This document shows, piece after piece, positions 1 to 12,060 of a stretch of 64,000 nt of DNA. The position numbers and the translations under genes were made by a program. Numbering within the stretch: position 1 is the stretch's first letter; every line of letters starts with the position of its first letter. The stretch comes from Tunturiibacter gelidiferens. Lineage in GTDB: Bacteria > Acidobacteriota > Terriglobia > Terriglobales > Acidobacteriaceae. The DNA is taken from contig NZ_JACHEB010000001.1 in assembly GCF_014201335.1 (NCBI RefSeq), positions 744,001-808,000 on the forward strand. Reading direction: 5' to 3'. The notes beneath the pieces are model-generated. The model was not told the origin of the DNA and searched no databases. It saw only the letters and a list, made by a program, of their open reading frames with translations.

Positions 1-902
1 TTACCGGCGCGAACAGCGGTATCGGCTACCACACAGCTTTGAAGCTCGCTCGCAAAGGAGCTCATGTCATCTTCGCATGCCGCGATCGGCAACGAGGTGA
101 GGCAGCCCTCGCGCGCATGCAAGCTGATTCGCCAGGTACGCATGCTGAGCTGGCTCTCCTCGATCTCGCATCTCTAACCTCTATCCACGGTTTTGCTGCT
201 ACAGAGCTTGCGCAGCATCGCCCACTACATCTGCTGATCAATAACGCCGGCGTTATGACCCCGCCACGCCGTCTGGAGACGGCCGATGGATTCGAGTTGC
301 AATTCGGCACGAATGTCATCGGCCATTTCGCACTTACCGCGCTCCTTACGCCTGCTCTCGAGCGGGCTAGCATTGAATCTTCCGCAGGGGCAGGGGGGAG
401 ACCTCGAGTGGTAACCATCGCGTCGATTGCGCATAAACGGGGACGCATCAACTTCGACGATCTGCAGTCCGCGCGAAAGTACTCTCCGATGAGTGCCTAT
501 CAGCAATCAAAGCTAGCCAACCTGCTAATCGCCTTCGAACTCGACCGCCGATTACGCGCTGCCAGCTCAGACATCATGAGTGTCGCCGCTCATCCCGGCG
601 TCGCTAACACCAATCTCTTCCAGTCGGGCCAATACTCCCCAGTTGAGAACAGCTTTCGCAACCTGCTTGGTCATGCCATCGGTATTGTGCTCAACACCGA
701 TTCAGAAGGAGCCCTACCGACGCTCTATGCCGCAACCTCTCTCGACGCCCAAGACGCCGGTTACTATGGCCCGCAGGGTTTCCAGGAGATGCGTGGTGAA
801 GAAGTGGGCCCGGCAAAGTTAGCTCCACAGGCAAATGACACCGCCGCTGCCGCCCGGTTATGGCAGATCTGCGAAGAGCTCACGGGGACCAAATTCCTGT
901 AG
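1..902 (+). CDS. SDR-family NAD(P)-dependent oxidoreductase, 5' end outside window
   Basis: Short-chain dehydrogenase, cytoplasmic, probably reducing or oxidising a carbonyl/alcohol with NAD(P)H. The reading frame is open from base 3, inside the Rossmann glycine motif TGANSGIG, so only the first few residues are missing; an apparent TTG start at 39 is internal. Further SDR marks are the NNAG motif and the catalytic Tyr-Lys pair in SAYQQSKLANLL. The arrangement resembles the retinol dehydrogenase/protochlorophyllide reductase-like branch, but the substrate cannot be named. The stop lies only 20 bp before a truncated IPT-domain gene, suggesting a recombination junction just downstream. Confidence 0.9.
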   Translation, partial: TGANSGIGYHTALKLARKGAHVIFACRDRQRGEAALARMQADSPGTHAELALLDLASLTSIHGFAATELAQHRPLHLLINNAGVMTPPRRLETADGFELQFGTNVIGHFALTALLTPALERASIESSAGAGGRPRVVTIASIAHKRGRINFDDLQSARKYSPMSAYQQSKLANLLIAFELDRRLRAASSDIMSVAAHPGVANTNLFQSGQYSPVENSFRNLLGHAIGIVLNTDSEGALPTLYAATSLDAQDAGYYGPQGFQEMRGEEVGPAKLAPQANDTAAAARLWQICEELTGTKFL

Positions 903-922
903 CGCTGTGTTAGGGCAATTTT

Positions 923-3900
923 ATGACGCCGACCATCTCATCCATATCTCCTGGAAGCATCGTCGCTGGCCCGCCTTCGCAGACAGTGACCTTCACCGGT
1001 ACGGGCTATGTTGCGTCCACAGCTGCGGCTCTGAATGGCACCGCACTACAAGCAAAATACGTCAGCGCGACGAGCTTGCAAGTGGCTGTGCCTGCGTCTG
1101 CGTTGGCTTCCGGACAGATAGTGAGTTTTGTTGCCTCAAATCCTTCGCCGGGAGGAGGCAACTCTGCAGCAGCGAGTTTCTCGATTATGAGTCCGACGCC
1201 TATTCTTACCGGGCTTTCGCCACAGACGGTACCTCAAGGTGCTGCAGCAACAGTTACGGTTAACGGCAGCGGCTGCGAGGCAAACTCCGTAGTTATGTGG
1301 AACGGCGTAGCTCGGCCTACGGTCTTCGTCAACGGCACGACGTTGCAGGTGTCATTAACGTCTATGGACTTGCAGAGCTATGGCACGGGCCAAATCACTA
1401 TCAACAATCCGGGGCCAGGCGGCAAAACTACGACTCCAACTGAACTTGTGGTGGCCGCAAACTTGCCAACGATCTTTTCCGTCAGCCCATCGAGTGTAGC
1501 GGTCAACGCCTCCTCGAATGTGCCGGTATCGGTTAGCATTTCCGGAAGTGGTTTTGCGCCAAACGCGACGGTTCAGGCCAATGGCCAGTTCGTTCGAGTA
1601 TCTAGTCAGAGCGCTACGAACATCCGTATCTCGATTCCACCGACGTTCTTTACTTCCGCAGGCTCGATCCAGATTGTAGTGAGCAATCCTGGTTCCCCTG
1701 CAGTTCAGTCGAACTACGCAACGGTGACCATAGCAACCCCCGCTGTTAGCTTCAGCATCACGCCAAACTCGGTGGCAGCCGGTAGTCCCGACACGCAGAT
1801 CACTGTCTCTGGAAGCAGCTTCTTCCAGGACTCCATAGTCGAATGGAATACCACACCGCTCAGCACCGCCTATGTAAGCTCCACTCAGTTGACGGCAGTT
1901 ATTCCGGCCTCGTTGATCTCGGGCTTTGCGCAGGCTAGCATTCAGGTTTCGACTCCGGAGTCTCAGGGCCAGCCCTTGCCTCCGCAGCCGTTCACAACGT
2001 TTCTAGCGCTGCCAATCAACGACATCGTCTACAACGCAGTCGATGGCCTCATCTACGCCTCGATTGCGGGTTCGGCCGGCGAGGGCCTTGGCAACAGCAT
2101 CGCAGGCATCGATCCCAACACTGGCGTCATCCTCAAGACGATCTTCGTCGGTAGTGAGCCAACTCGTATCGCGCTCTCGAGTGACGGTACCCAGCTATTC
2201 ACTGGACTCAACGGTGCCGGCGCTGTACGTCAAGTAAATCTGACTACAGCCACTGCGGGTCTTCAGTTTTCGCTTGGCGGCGACCGGGAGTCTACAACGC
2301 GCCGTACGTCGCATCGGGCCTCGCTGCACTTCCTGGTCAACCTAACTCGGTCGCGGTGTACGGGAACAACGGCATAGTAACCATCTTTGACTCGGGCGTA
2401 GCCAGGGCTAAAAGCAGCTCAGGTCTCAGCGCCTATTTCAACCAGAACTACGGCGGGCTCGCCTTCGGCAGTTCTGCTTTGACTCTCTATCTCAACTCGC
2501 AATCTATCGGATCGAACCTCTATACACTGACCATCGACGCGACAGGCATAACGGCGGCAACTCAGCTAGGCCGTGGCAACGCTGGTGGCACGACGGTGCA
2601 ATACGACAACGGCCGTCTCTACCTTTCACCCGGTGCTGTGGTTGATGCAGGCACCGGTAATCAACTCGGGCAGTTTTCTACGACCAGCCCCATCTCTACA
2701 ACTCCGACTGCGGTCTCAGGGCCCGTCGTCTCGGACTCAACGTTGGGACGTGCATGGATCGTACCTGCGTCGGTGCTGGAGAACACTAATCAGATCCTTG
2801 CCTTCGATGAGAGCACGTTCAATCCGACCGGAAGTCTTCCGGTGACCGGCATCGGCTCATACCCGTCGAACTCCTTCAATTCAACTCCAGCGGACCTGGT
2901 CCGTTGGGGTCAGGACGGACTGGCCTTCCATACCTCTTCGCAACTCTATGTCCTTCACGGCCCAATCTTGAAAGACACTTCTACTTCGCCTGCTGATCTA
3001 GCCGTCAGCATCCAGGCACCAGCGGCCGCGTCCACGGGTATAGCCTTTACTTACACCGTGCAAGTTACGAATCTCGGTCGAAATGGCTCGACGGGCGTAA
3101 CCCTTCACACCGCACTGCCGGCCTCTGCCATCAATGGAGTTGTTACTCCGTCGAAAGGAACCTGCGGCGGCGACAGCTCACTCGACTGCGATCTCGGAAT
3201 GATCGCTAACGGCAGCTCGGCCAATGTCACGGTCTCAGTGACGCCGACTACCTCGGGAACGCTCGGGATGACCGCAACTACCTCTTCAGTCAGCTTTGAT
3301 CCAGTCTCCTCTAATAATCAGACGACCGCGACTACGACAGTCACCGGCAATCCTTTCAACCCATCGCCCATCATCACTCAACTGTCTCCTGCGCTGGTTG
3401 CCGCCGGTAGTTCTACCCTGACTATGACTGTGGATGGAACTGGTTTCACTGCGGCCTCCAGCGTGTTGTGGAACGGACAACATCTGCCAACCACGATTGT
3501 GAGCAGCGGCCAGATGACTGCGACCGTCGACTCTTCTCTGGTCCAGCAGCTCGGCTGGGCTCAAGTCTCAGTAACCACACCACACTTGGAGGCGGACAGT
3601 CGCCGCGTTGCACCTGCACATCTATCAACTGCTGGATGTACCTGCAAGTGCCATCAACTTTGATCCCTTTACGCGGAAGATCTATGCTGTTCTACTCAGC
3701 ACTTCGACGACAATTACCGGCAATAGCCTGGTTGTCATCGACCCGGCAAACGGAAGTGTAGGTTCACCAATCCAGGTTGGCAGTGATCCAAATCTGCTCT
3801 CTGAAACCAGCGATGGCAACTATCTTTACATCGGTCTCAGCGGTGCCAAGAGCCTGAGTCGCTTCAACCTCCTCAATCAGACGCTCGATCTTACAGTTCC

Positions 3901-4892
3901 AATCATCTCCACTTCAGTTTATTCAAGCGGGAATGTTGCAGCATCGCCATCGCCACAGTACCTGGCTCCGACTCGAGCCTTGCCGTGGAACTCGGGTATG
4001 CCACAGGCATAGGCATCTTGGAGATCTCCGGTAGTACTGGAACTTTCCGAAACAAACTGACGCAGATCTACTCCGGGGACAACCCCGTTTTTGCCGACGC
4101 GACCCACTTCTACGCCTATGATTCCGAAACCTCTGGTGCGGAGTTCTACCGTTACAGCATCGACGCGACTGGAGCAACATTGGTCGATGGAACTACGCTG
4201 AACGGACTAGGTGGCTTCGGAGGTGAGTTCGCCCTAGACGGCGGCCTCGTCTTTGGTGCAGGCGGTGGCATCATCAATCCCAGCACGACTCCGCCCTTGC
4301 AAGTTGCAATCCTTCCTCTTGGAAATGGCCCGTATTCAAGCGGTCTGGTCGGAGGTGGAGTGGTCCCGTATCAGGCGGAATCCAAGGCCTTCGTCGTCGG
4401 CGTCAACGACGCAGGTACAGCTGCCTACTTCCTAGAGCGGTTCGATACGCAGCACTTTACACTCGAACAGCAAATCCAACTGCTCGGGAATTCGGTCTCA
4501 GGGTTGAGCGGAACGCGTTTCGGTCAGGACGGGCTAGCTTACCTGGTGCCCAACACAGCAACTTCTCAGACGCCCCAGATCTTCCTATCCGCGGGCCATT
4601 CGTACTTCCTGCGGAGGCAGCCACCTACCCACCGCCAACTCTTACCAATGCCAATCAAAGTACCATCGGCGTTGGCACCGGCAATCTGTACCTCACGATC
4701 ACAGGCACCGCTTTTCTCCCTGGCGCAGTGGCACTTTGGAATGGATCTCCCCGTACAACAACCTTCATCGATAGCACTCATCTGCAAGTGGCCATACCCG
4801 CATCCGACCTCGCGATTGCACAAACCATCACGCTTGGCAGCCAGAACCCTGGCTCCGTGAGCTCCAATCACTTGTCCATCACTATCCAGTGA
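923..4892 (+). pseudogene. IPT/TIG- and DUF11-repeat surface protein, broken by five frameshifts
   Basis: Reconstructed, this is one protein of about 1320 residues. It has repeated IPT/TIG immunoglobulin-like domains (NPGPGGK-type and GTGF-type signatures, last one ending SNHLSITIQ at the TGA at 4890-4892), two beta-propeller-like stretches (GSDPNLLSETSDGNYLYIG) and a DUF11 domain near 2990-3330. Such proteins are exported and bind surfaces or glycans. The frame changes near 2285, 3577, 3606, 3945-3985 and 4585; each change is in the -1 sense, as if single bases were missing. There is no signal peptide: the first ATG falls directly inside an IPT domain, so the 5' end also seems lost. This is either a decayed gene or a locally poor consensus. 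A terminator follows. Confidence 0.8.
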
Positions 4893-4909
4893 GAGAAACA
4901 TACCTCGAC

Positions 4910-4946
4910 AAGAGGCGACTGCACCCGTGGTCGCCTCTTTTGTTTT
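4910..4946 (+). terminator. Rho-independent terminator after the IPT-domain gene
   Basis: A ten-base perfect stem (AAGAGGCGAC with GTCGCCTCTT) encloses a short loop and is followed by TTGTTTT. It starts 18 bp after the stop of the IPT-domain gene. Confidence 0.85.
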
Positions 4947-5357
4947 ATGGAATCTGAAATGACTTGAGCAGTGTGAGTTGTGGCACGATCGGCTACTAGA
5001 GACTCTGTCAGAGCGACACAGCCGCGTCACGAGACGGGACTTTCACAAACCCGCGTTGGTTGCCGGTCGAACGATCTCGTCCAGAATTATGGAAAGTCTT
5101 AGCTCTCTAGCGACTCTCCATTGTGGATTACAGAAGTGTTGGTCGGTCCTGGTAGACGACTTTCGAACTTTCGTTACCAATGCGAGCGCTGATGTGACCC
5201 TGGAGGATCGCGTTGTTTCCCGCTTAATCCCGAACGAATGACGGGTAACCTTGCCGCTTCCTGACTGGGCTCTTCCACGTCGGATTGAAAAATAATAAAA
5301 CACTATGAGATCAGGCGCAGATGCAGCTTCTATGAAGGCCAACTTCTCTGTTAACCG
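4947..5357. other. Gene-poor stretch between convergent genes
   Basis: Between the two terminators I see no gene. Short open frames on both strands (for example 4978-5241 plus and 5043-5399 minus) lack recognisable domains, ribosome sites or plausible composition. No repeat or RNA gene was noticed. Confidence 0.5.
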
Positions 5358-5389
5358 CAAAAGGGCGACAGCCGAAGCCCGCCGCCCTT
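5358..5389 (-). terminator. Terminator of the first TonB receptor gene
   Basis: On the minus strand the stem AAGGGCG...CGCCCTT with a GC-rich interior is followed by TTTT. It lies about 20 bp past the receptor stop codon. Confidence 0.75.
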
Positions 5390-5409
5390 CGGAAAACAAC
5401 GGTAAGGGT

Positions 5410-8400
5410 TTAGAACTGGGCTCGAATCCCTAACTGAACCTGCCGTGGCGTGTAAGTGAACCCGCTGGCGTTCGAGTTTGTCACGGCCCCGAAAAGAGGT
5501 TGGGCTGAGTTCGCGCTGCTCGTGTTAAACGTGAGCAGGTTTCCCGTTACCTGTTTCGCTGCATTGGTGGTAGTACCGATGAAGTATCCGGTCGTATTCA
5601 CCGACGTGACATTCTGACGATTCAGAATGTTGAAGCTCTCCCCCAGCAACTCAAACTTCACCCGTTCCGCAACAGTAAAGCGCTTCGAGAGGCGTAGATC
5701 GAGAACATTCGTGTTCGGCTGCTGAAGCCCGTTGCGCTCAAACCCAGGGAGACGGAATGTCCCGTTGCCTGTGCCGGTTCCGCCCGATCCGTTTGCGCCA
5801 CTCCCCACCGCGTTCAACTGTGCACCGTTGACAAGCCCGGTCGACAGCGTTCCGCTAGTGGCCAATGAATAGGGCAACCCGCTCTGCGCTAAGAAGTTTG
5901 GCGAAATCTCATAGTCGTTCAGAAGGTAACTCTTCAAACCCGTGTAGTGCCACGGTGCTGTGGCAACTGCAGTCAAAACGAACCGGTTCGGAACATTTTG
6001 GTTGGAGTTTCCATACTCCGCGCGAAGATTTGTCGGATCCACCAACGCGTTGGCAGAGGTACCCGTCTGGTTGTTTTCCCCGTTGTCCAGCGCATGAGAC
6101 CACGTGTAGTTCGCCATGAACTGCAGGTTGTGTGTCAGACGATGCGAGATCTGGCCCACCAACCCCTGGTAGTTCGAGTTCACACCGCTGAAGATGTTCG
6201 TCTTCGATCCAAAGTTACAGTCTGGACGCTGGCTCGGGCACACCTTCGACGACGCTGTGCTCTTCGCAAAGAAGTTCGTCGTAAAGGTAGAACCGTTTGC
6301 TAACGGGCCCTTTCTTGACGTATCTACCACCGTGTAGGTCACAGAGGTCGGAGTTGGAAGGTTCTCATCTACGAAGCTCGGCAGACGTCGTCCAAACGAT
6401 CCCAGCCAGGTGACGCTGACGACGGTATTCCAGCCGATGTCCTGCTCAACCGCGAGGTCTGCCTGGTGAATCTCAGGCAGCTTGAAGTTCTTGTCGAAAA
6501 AGGTAGAGTTCGGGGGCGTTCCAGTGTTCACCAGAGCCGGAATGACCTCCGGAAACACCGGGGCTCCTGCGCTCGTCGAAGTATAAGTAAAACTCGGCTG
6601 ACCGTTGAGTGAACCCGTGTTGATCAGCGCGTTGTAGATAGTCGAGTTGATGACGCGAGCAAAAAACTCTCCGTACCCGCCTCGCAGAACTGTCTTGCCA
6701 CTTCCAAACATATCGTAAGCAAATCCAACGCGCGGACCGATGTTGGTCTTGTTGCTCGGCATGGAGCCAGTCTCGGGAATCGATGAAACGACAAGGTCGC
6801 TCACCGGCGAAGGCAACTGCTCGTACTCATAGCGGAGGCCACCGGTCAGGCTCAGGCGCGGGTTCAACTTCCACTCGTCCTGAACAAAGAAAGCATAGTC
6901 GTTGGTAGTGAAATCGAGACCAGACCGGCCGAAGCCCTGCGTGTACGAGCTGTAGTTGTGTGCCTGCGAAACTGTGTTGGGATTCTGCGAGAGGTAGAGA
7001 TCCGTGAGGTAGTTCGTCAGCGTCGAGTAACTGTATCCACCGTACTGCGCGAAGAGATTATTGATCAGGTCGTACGTATGGATGTAGTCGCCACCGAATT
7101 TGATGCTATGGTTTTCGTGAATCCAGTTCACCGTATCGGCAACCTGAGTGCGACGCTCATCCGGCAGCGCGGCACGTTGCAGGAACGTTTGCGTGCCGAA
7201 AGTAAAGCCGTTGGTAATCGCGACACTCGGCGGAAGCCCCCCAAAAGGATTGCTGTAGCCTCCCAGCGTCGGTTCCTACCAAGTTCGATGTCTCGTACGG
7301 CGATGGATCCTGGGCAAACTCGAACTCAAAGTCGCGGCCATACTGATACCGGACTTCGTTGCTGATGCTATTCGTAATCACCGTATCCAGCTTCGCAATG
7401 CCGAACGTATCGCGCACATAGTCATTCCCAAAGCTATGCGAGCCGTCGAAGACCGTTGCAGCCGTCTGAATACCGGCGGGCGAGATCCAGCGTAATCGAT
7501 TCACCTCAAACGAAGCATGATTCTTTCCGTTGATCTGCCAGTCCAGCTTAGGAAAGAAGACCGTCTGATCGCCGGTTCGCGGCACGCTGCCAAGCAGTGT
7601 ATTCAGATTCGTAAGCCCGCTGACGTAGTCGGTTGCGGCTGCGCCATACGTGGCCAGCTTCAGATTGGTCTGCAGCGTACACGCCGACGCGTCGATCGCA
7701 CTTGGCGCCGTCGCACCTGTCCCGCCGCACACCTTACCGGCTGGAAGCGCCGCGTCTGGAGTGGCGAAGAAGCTCGAAGGATTGCTCGCAGCCGCCACCG
7801 CCGGAAAGTTTCTCTGAAAGCGGTCACCCGCGAAGAAGAAGAACAGCTTGTCGTGCAAGATTGGTCCACCGACTGCACCGCCCCACTGCTTGCGTCGATC
7901 AGTCGGTTTGAAGTTCTCCGTCGTAAACGGACCACCTGGAATCAGTTGCACAGTCTGTGTCGTGAACGCGTTCGCAGCTCCCCACTCCGCATCGCGATCG
8001 TAAAAGTATGCCTCGCCGTGAAACTGATTACCACCTGACTTCGTGATCGAGTTTACGACGCCACCAGCGGATCGGCCGTACTCCACCGAGTAGTTCGACG
8101 TATTGACCTGGAACTCCTGCACCGAAGCCTTGGCCGTCGAGTAGCCTGCGCGCGTGCGGCCACGCTCCTCTGAGAAGTAGGCCTGATTATCATCAGCGCC
8201 GTCGATCGTCACGTTATTAAGCAACGTGCTCTGGCCACGAAAACTCAACAAACCAAACCCGCTCGAATCCGCAACCACTGCCGGCGTCAGGAGCGCGTAG
8301 GCCGACCACCGGTAGTTATTCACCGGCAGATCCAGCAGCGTCTTCTGATTGATGACCCCGGAGAAGTCCGGCGAAGTCGTATTGAGCATAGGCGCCTCGC

Positions 8401-8776
8401 TGGTCACCTCGACCGTCTCGCTCGCATTGCCCACCGGCAACTTAGGAGAGAGGTCCGTCAGCACACCGACCTCGACGATCACCTCGACAGAACGAAAGGT
8501 GCGGAATCCCGGCGCCGTAATTGTAACCGTGTAGGTTGCAGGCTGCAGATGGATCACCCGGAAGACACCGGAGTTATCGACTTTCACATTCTGCTCGGCG
8601 TTTGTCGCATTCGAGTGGACGAGTACGATCGCGCTCCCAATTGCCGAACCACTAGAATCCTCCACCGTACCGCCGATTGCGCCGTCGACAGCCGACTGCC
8701 CGTAGCCATGCAGCCCTGTGCCCATACAGAACGCCGCAATTAGCGCGCACCGCATCATTAGTCCCGAAATCTTCAT
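5410..8776 (-). pseudogene. Oar-like TonB-dependent receptor, one frameshift
   Basis: Outer-membrane receptor of about 1120 residues for import of a large ligand. ATG at 8776 follows AGGAGA at good spacing. The signal peptide ends near HGYGQ; then comes a carboxypeptidase-regulatory (CarboxypepD_reg-like) domain (GTVEDSSGSAIGSA), a plug region (LLDLPVNNYRWS) and a long beta-barrel ending in IRAQF with a C-terminal Phe typical of outer-membrane barrels. The frame changes near 7260: the upstream frame runs to 7157 with nonsense sequence, while the barrel continues in another frame from about YSNPFGGLP. The shift is +1 (an extra base) rather than -1. Either a pseudogene or a consensus error. No SusD-like partner is next to it. 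Confidence 0.85.
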
Positions 8777-8859
8777 TCTGGTCTCCTGAATTGACTCGCC
8801 CTGCAGACTGCGCACATACTTCCGCGCCGCCTGCTATGGGCCAATGATCTAATCAAATG

Positions 8860-8882
8860 TGCGAGTCCTGACCAGACTCGCA
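8860..8882. promoter_or_regulatory. Perfect inverted repeat upstream of the TonB receptor gene
   Basis: TGCGAGTC and GACTCGCA, an 8-bp perfect inverted repeat with a 7-bp spacer, sit 84 bp before the receptor start. The layout suits a dimeric repressor operator, but no regulator gene is nearby and no second copy was seen. Confidence 0.35.
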
Positions 8883-9496
8883 TGTCGCGGTTAAGAGAGG
8901 ATTACGAAATGTAAAAGCAGTGTCTCGTGCGGGAGTCCACCACTCTCAAAGATCACGACATAACCCTGTCCAGCGTTGAAACTGGCTTCCCGCTCGCAAA
9001 TTACTCTCGATTAATGGAGATATTGATGAACCAAGAATTCGTATCAAGGTCGGTAACGGCTGCTTAGCCTTCCGTCGAGAAAGTTTCATTTCCAACACCC
9101 TAGTCCACTTCCCACTTCAACCCCGAGCACAAAACACAGCGCTGCGTTCACGGCCTCGGCTCCAACTGATCTAGCTCCACCACAACCCTCAAAGTCCCTG
9201 TAGGCTCGTTCCTCTACGACGACGCCACCGGCGAGCTCACTCGACTAACGATCTTCCCGATCGTGATCGCTCGCAACAGCCGAGTACGTGCGCCATAACT
9301 CAACCTCAGCGGGTGCCTTCGGGGACAAACATGACCCGCTTTCTGGGGACTGTTTTTTTGCGCCAACGGCGAGGCAGTATATTTTTAGACACGGCGAACC
9401 AACCCGGCGAAACATTGGGGTTCTGCGCAAGCCGTCTCGTCGAGGTTGACCATTTGTGGCGAACGGCTGCGATTGAGCGGTGACTAAGGGGCAGAG
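8883..9496. other. Divergent intergenic region with no clear gene
   Basis: This separates the minus-strand TonB receptor from the plus-strand M13 peptidase and should hold both promoters. A short frame ending in VIARNSRVRAP (stop near 9297) looks protein-like but has no start, signal or recognisable domain; it may be a gene remnant. A minus-strand frame at 9245-9589 is not convincing. Confidence 0.4.
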
Positions 9497-11568
9497 ATGA
9501 GTTTCAACTTTACCTATTCGGTCTGCCTCGCACTTGCCTGCTTGAGCGCCGGGAGCACTACGAAGGCGCAGGAGTCGAACAAGCCCCAATATGGCAGCTG
9601 GGGAATTGACCTCACCGCGATGGACCCGAATGTCAAACCAGGCAATGATTCAATCAGTACGCCTCAGGCACGTGGGTTGCCCGAACGCAAATCCCGCCTG
9701 ACCAGCCCTTGGCTTCGCTGCGCCACCTGATGTCCGACATCACCGAAGCCCGACTTCATGAGCTTATGGAAAAAGCTGCCGCCGCTGCACCCGCGCAGCC
9801 GGTAACGCTGGAGCAAAAGGCCGGAGCCTTCTATAAAGCATTCCTGGACGAGGCGCGGCTTGACACGCTAGGCGCAGCCCCCATCGGACCAGAGCTAAGC
9901 GCAATCCGCGCGGCTAAGGACCGGCAGGACATTGCAGAGCTCATGGGCCGCAACAATACCGATTTCTATGCCACCATCTTCAGTCTGGGAACCGATGTCG
10001 ATCTCAAAGACACCAGCCGCTACGCCGTATATGCAACTCAAGGGGGGCTGGGTCTCCCGGATCGGGATTATTACCTCGAGCCCACCTTTGCTTCACAGAA
10101 GGCGGCCTTTCAAACATATATAGCCAAGCTCTTAGCCCTGGTCGGGTGGGCCGAACCCGAAACCAATGCCGCCGCCGTTGTCGCCTTCGAAACCCGGGTG
10201 GCAGATGCGAGTTGGACCAGAGCTCAGCAGCGCGACGTCGAGGGCACTTACAATCCGCAAACACAGAGCGAGCTTGCCGTTCTGGCCCCCGACTTCGCGT
10301 GGCAAAGATTCCTGCTAGGCGCAGACCTTAACGGCGTCGATCGCCTGGTGGTGTCGGAGAAGTCTGCATTCCCTCGTATCGCGGCCATCTACGAATCCAC
10401 TCCGCTAAAAGTTTTGCAAGCGTGGGAGGCGTTCACAGTTGCCGACAATGCAGCCTTCTATCTTGCGAAGCCATTCTCTGAAGCACGCTTTCAATTCCGC
10501 GACAAAGTTCTTTCCGGCCAGTCTGAGGAGCAAGTGCGATGGAAGCTTGCCATCCGCGCCGTCGGTGGCGGAGATTGCACAGGTGACCGCGTAGACTGTT
10601 TCGGTAATATGGGCTTCGGCCTGGGTCAGCTTTATACCGCGCAATACTTTCCGCCCTCCTCCAAAATCAAGATCGAAGAGCTCGTCACCAACATCAAAGC
10701 GGCCATGCGTGCACGGCTGGAACGACTCGATTGGATGAGCCCGGCCACCAAGGCTAAGGCACTGAAGAAACTCGATACCTATCAAATTAAGGTTGGCTAT
10801 CCCGATCATCCGCCGGCCTACTCCACGCTGGTCATACGCGCGGACGATCTCGTGGGTGACGTGCGGCGGTCCGGGGAAGCGGATTGGCGGTTCTACACGT
10901 CGCGGCTTCATGGACCCGTCGACCGCACGGACTGGTCAATGACTCCGCAGACCAACGACGCCTACAACGGATCTCTACGCGACATCGTCTTTCCCGCCGG
11001 CATTCTTCAGCCGCCTCTGTTCGATCCCGCAGCGGACCCAGCGGTCAACTACGGTGCAATCGGCGCCGTCATCGGTCACGAACTGACGCACGGCTTCGAC
11101 GATGAGGGACGTAAGCTTGATGCGGCGGGGCAACTCCATGACTGGTGGAGCAAAGCCGACTCAGACGCCTTTGAGGCCAGGGCAAAGAGTCTGGGAACGC
11201 AATATTCCAGCTATGAGCCCGTCCCCGGTGCACACATCAATAGGGACCTGACCATGGGAGAGAATATCGCCGACCTGGGTGGTATCAACGTTGCGCTCGA
11301 GGCCTATCACCGCTCGTTGAACGGACCTGCTCCGGTGATCGATGGCTTCAACGGCGATCAGCGCGTGCTTCTCGGATGGGCGCAAGCCTGGCGGGGCAAG
11401 GCGCGGGAAGACTACATACGAAAGCAAGTCATCTCTGACCCTCACTCCCCTCGCGCGTTCCGGGTAATCGGCCCAACCCGCAATGTGGACGCCTGGTATG
11501 CGGCCTTCGGAGTAAAGCCAGGGGACTCGTACTATCTCCCTCCCGATCAGCGCGTGCGTATTTGGTAA
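9497..11568 (+). pseudogene. M13-family zinc metallopeptidase (neprilysin/PepO-like), one frameshift
   Basis: Secreted endopeptidase of about 690 residues. ATG at 9497 follows AGGGG and a signal peptide ending near STTKAQ. The catalytic domain has the zinc site HELTH with the downstream ENIADLGG glutamate motif, and the C-terminal signature GPTRNVDAWYAAFG. The frame breaks near 9651: the text reads GNDS, but restoring one T in a T-run gives GNDFNQYASGTW, the usual family start, and joins the main frame through LASLRHLMSDITE. The lesion is a single missing base in a short homopolymer, so a sequencing error is possible; otherwise the gene is inactive. Confidence 0.88.
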
Positions 11569-12060
11569 CTCTTGCTGCGCTGTCGCTCGACGCGTTTATC
11601 GGACAGCAGTGGTCCACAGTTGGATCCTTCTGAGGCCACTGTTGTATTTGTGAAAATGCGTTGGTTTGCAGTTTGTGCGGCACTTTTGGAAATTCACACG
11701 GATCTGAGTTCGATCCACGTGAGTCGGATGCGACATTGCTGCTACTGAATCACAAGGGTCAGCTTTTGAGAGACTGCCGTGTTGCCCGCCACGGCGGTGA
11801 CGGCTAAAGCGTAGGTACCAGGGGGCGTCACTGCAGGACTTACACGTTGCGAATTTCCTTTGGAGCCACCACCACAAGCCATCAGTAACCCGGCCAAGAT
11901 ATTAATAACTCCTCTTTTGGGCAAAAAGTGCACAGAATGGCGAGCTTCAATATCGTTGCCGGTGGAAGCGACGCTTTCGGCGTGTGCTCCACAGCGGCAC
12001 AAGTTCGAACACGACAAATGGCTTTGGCTGTAAATTGTTGAAAATAAATAGAAAAATGAA
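11569..12060. other. Intergenic region holding only the remnant tail
   Basis: Apart from the minus-strand remnant at 11742-11900 I see no gene, no strong terminator and no repeat between the peptidase and tRNA-Pro. I also saw no copy of the tRNA 3' end that would mark an attachment site. Confidence 0.4.
11742..11900 (-). pseudogene. Remnant of an exported Ig-like protein's C-terminal tail
   Basis: The minus strand encodes a hydrophobic LAGLLMACGGGSKG stretch, then VTPPGTYALAVTAVAG and a stop after SQKLTLVIQ. In Acidobacteriota this kind of tail (a short hydrophobic segment, CGGGS and one bacterial Ig-like strand set) closes large secreted repeat proteins. Here nothing upstream continues the domain in frame, so I read it as a leftover fragment next to the tRNA. 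Confidence 0.5.

Noticed and set aside
4978..5241. Small plus-strand frame of 87 codons between terminators
   Set aside because: No ribosome site, no domain; lies in a stretch that looks non-coding on both strands.
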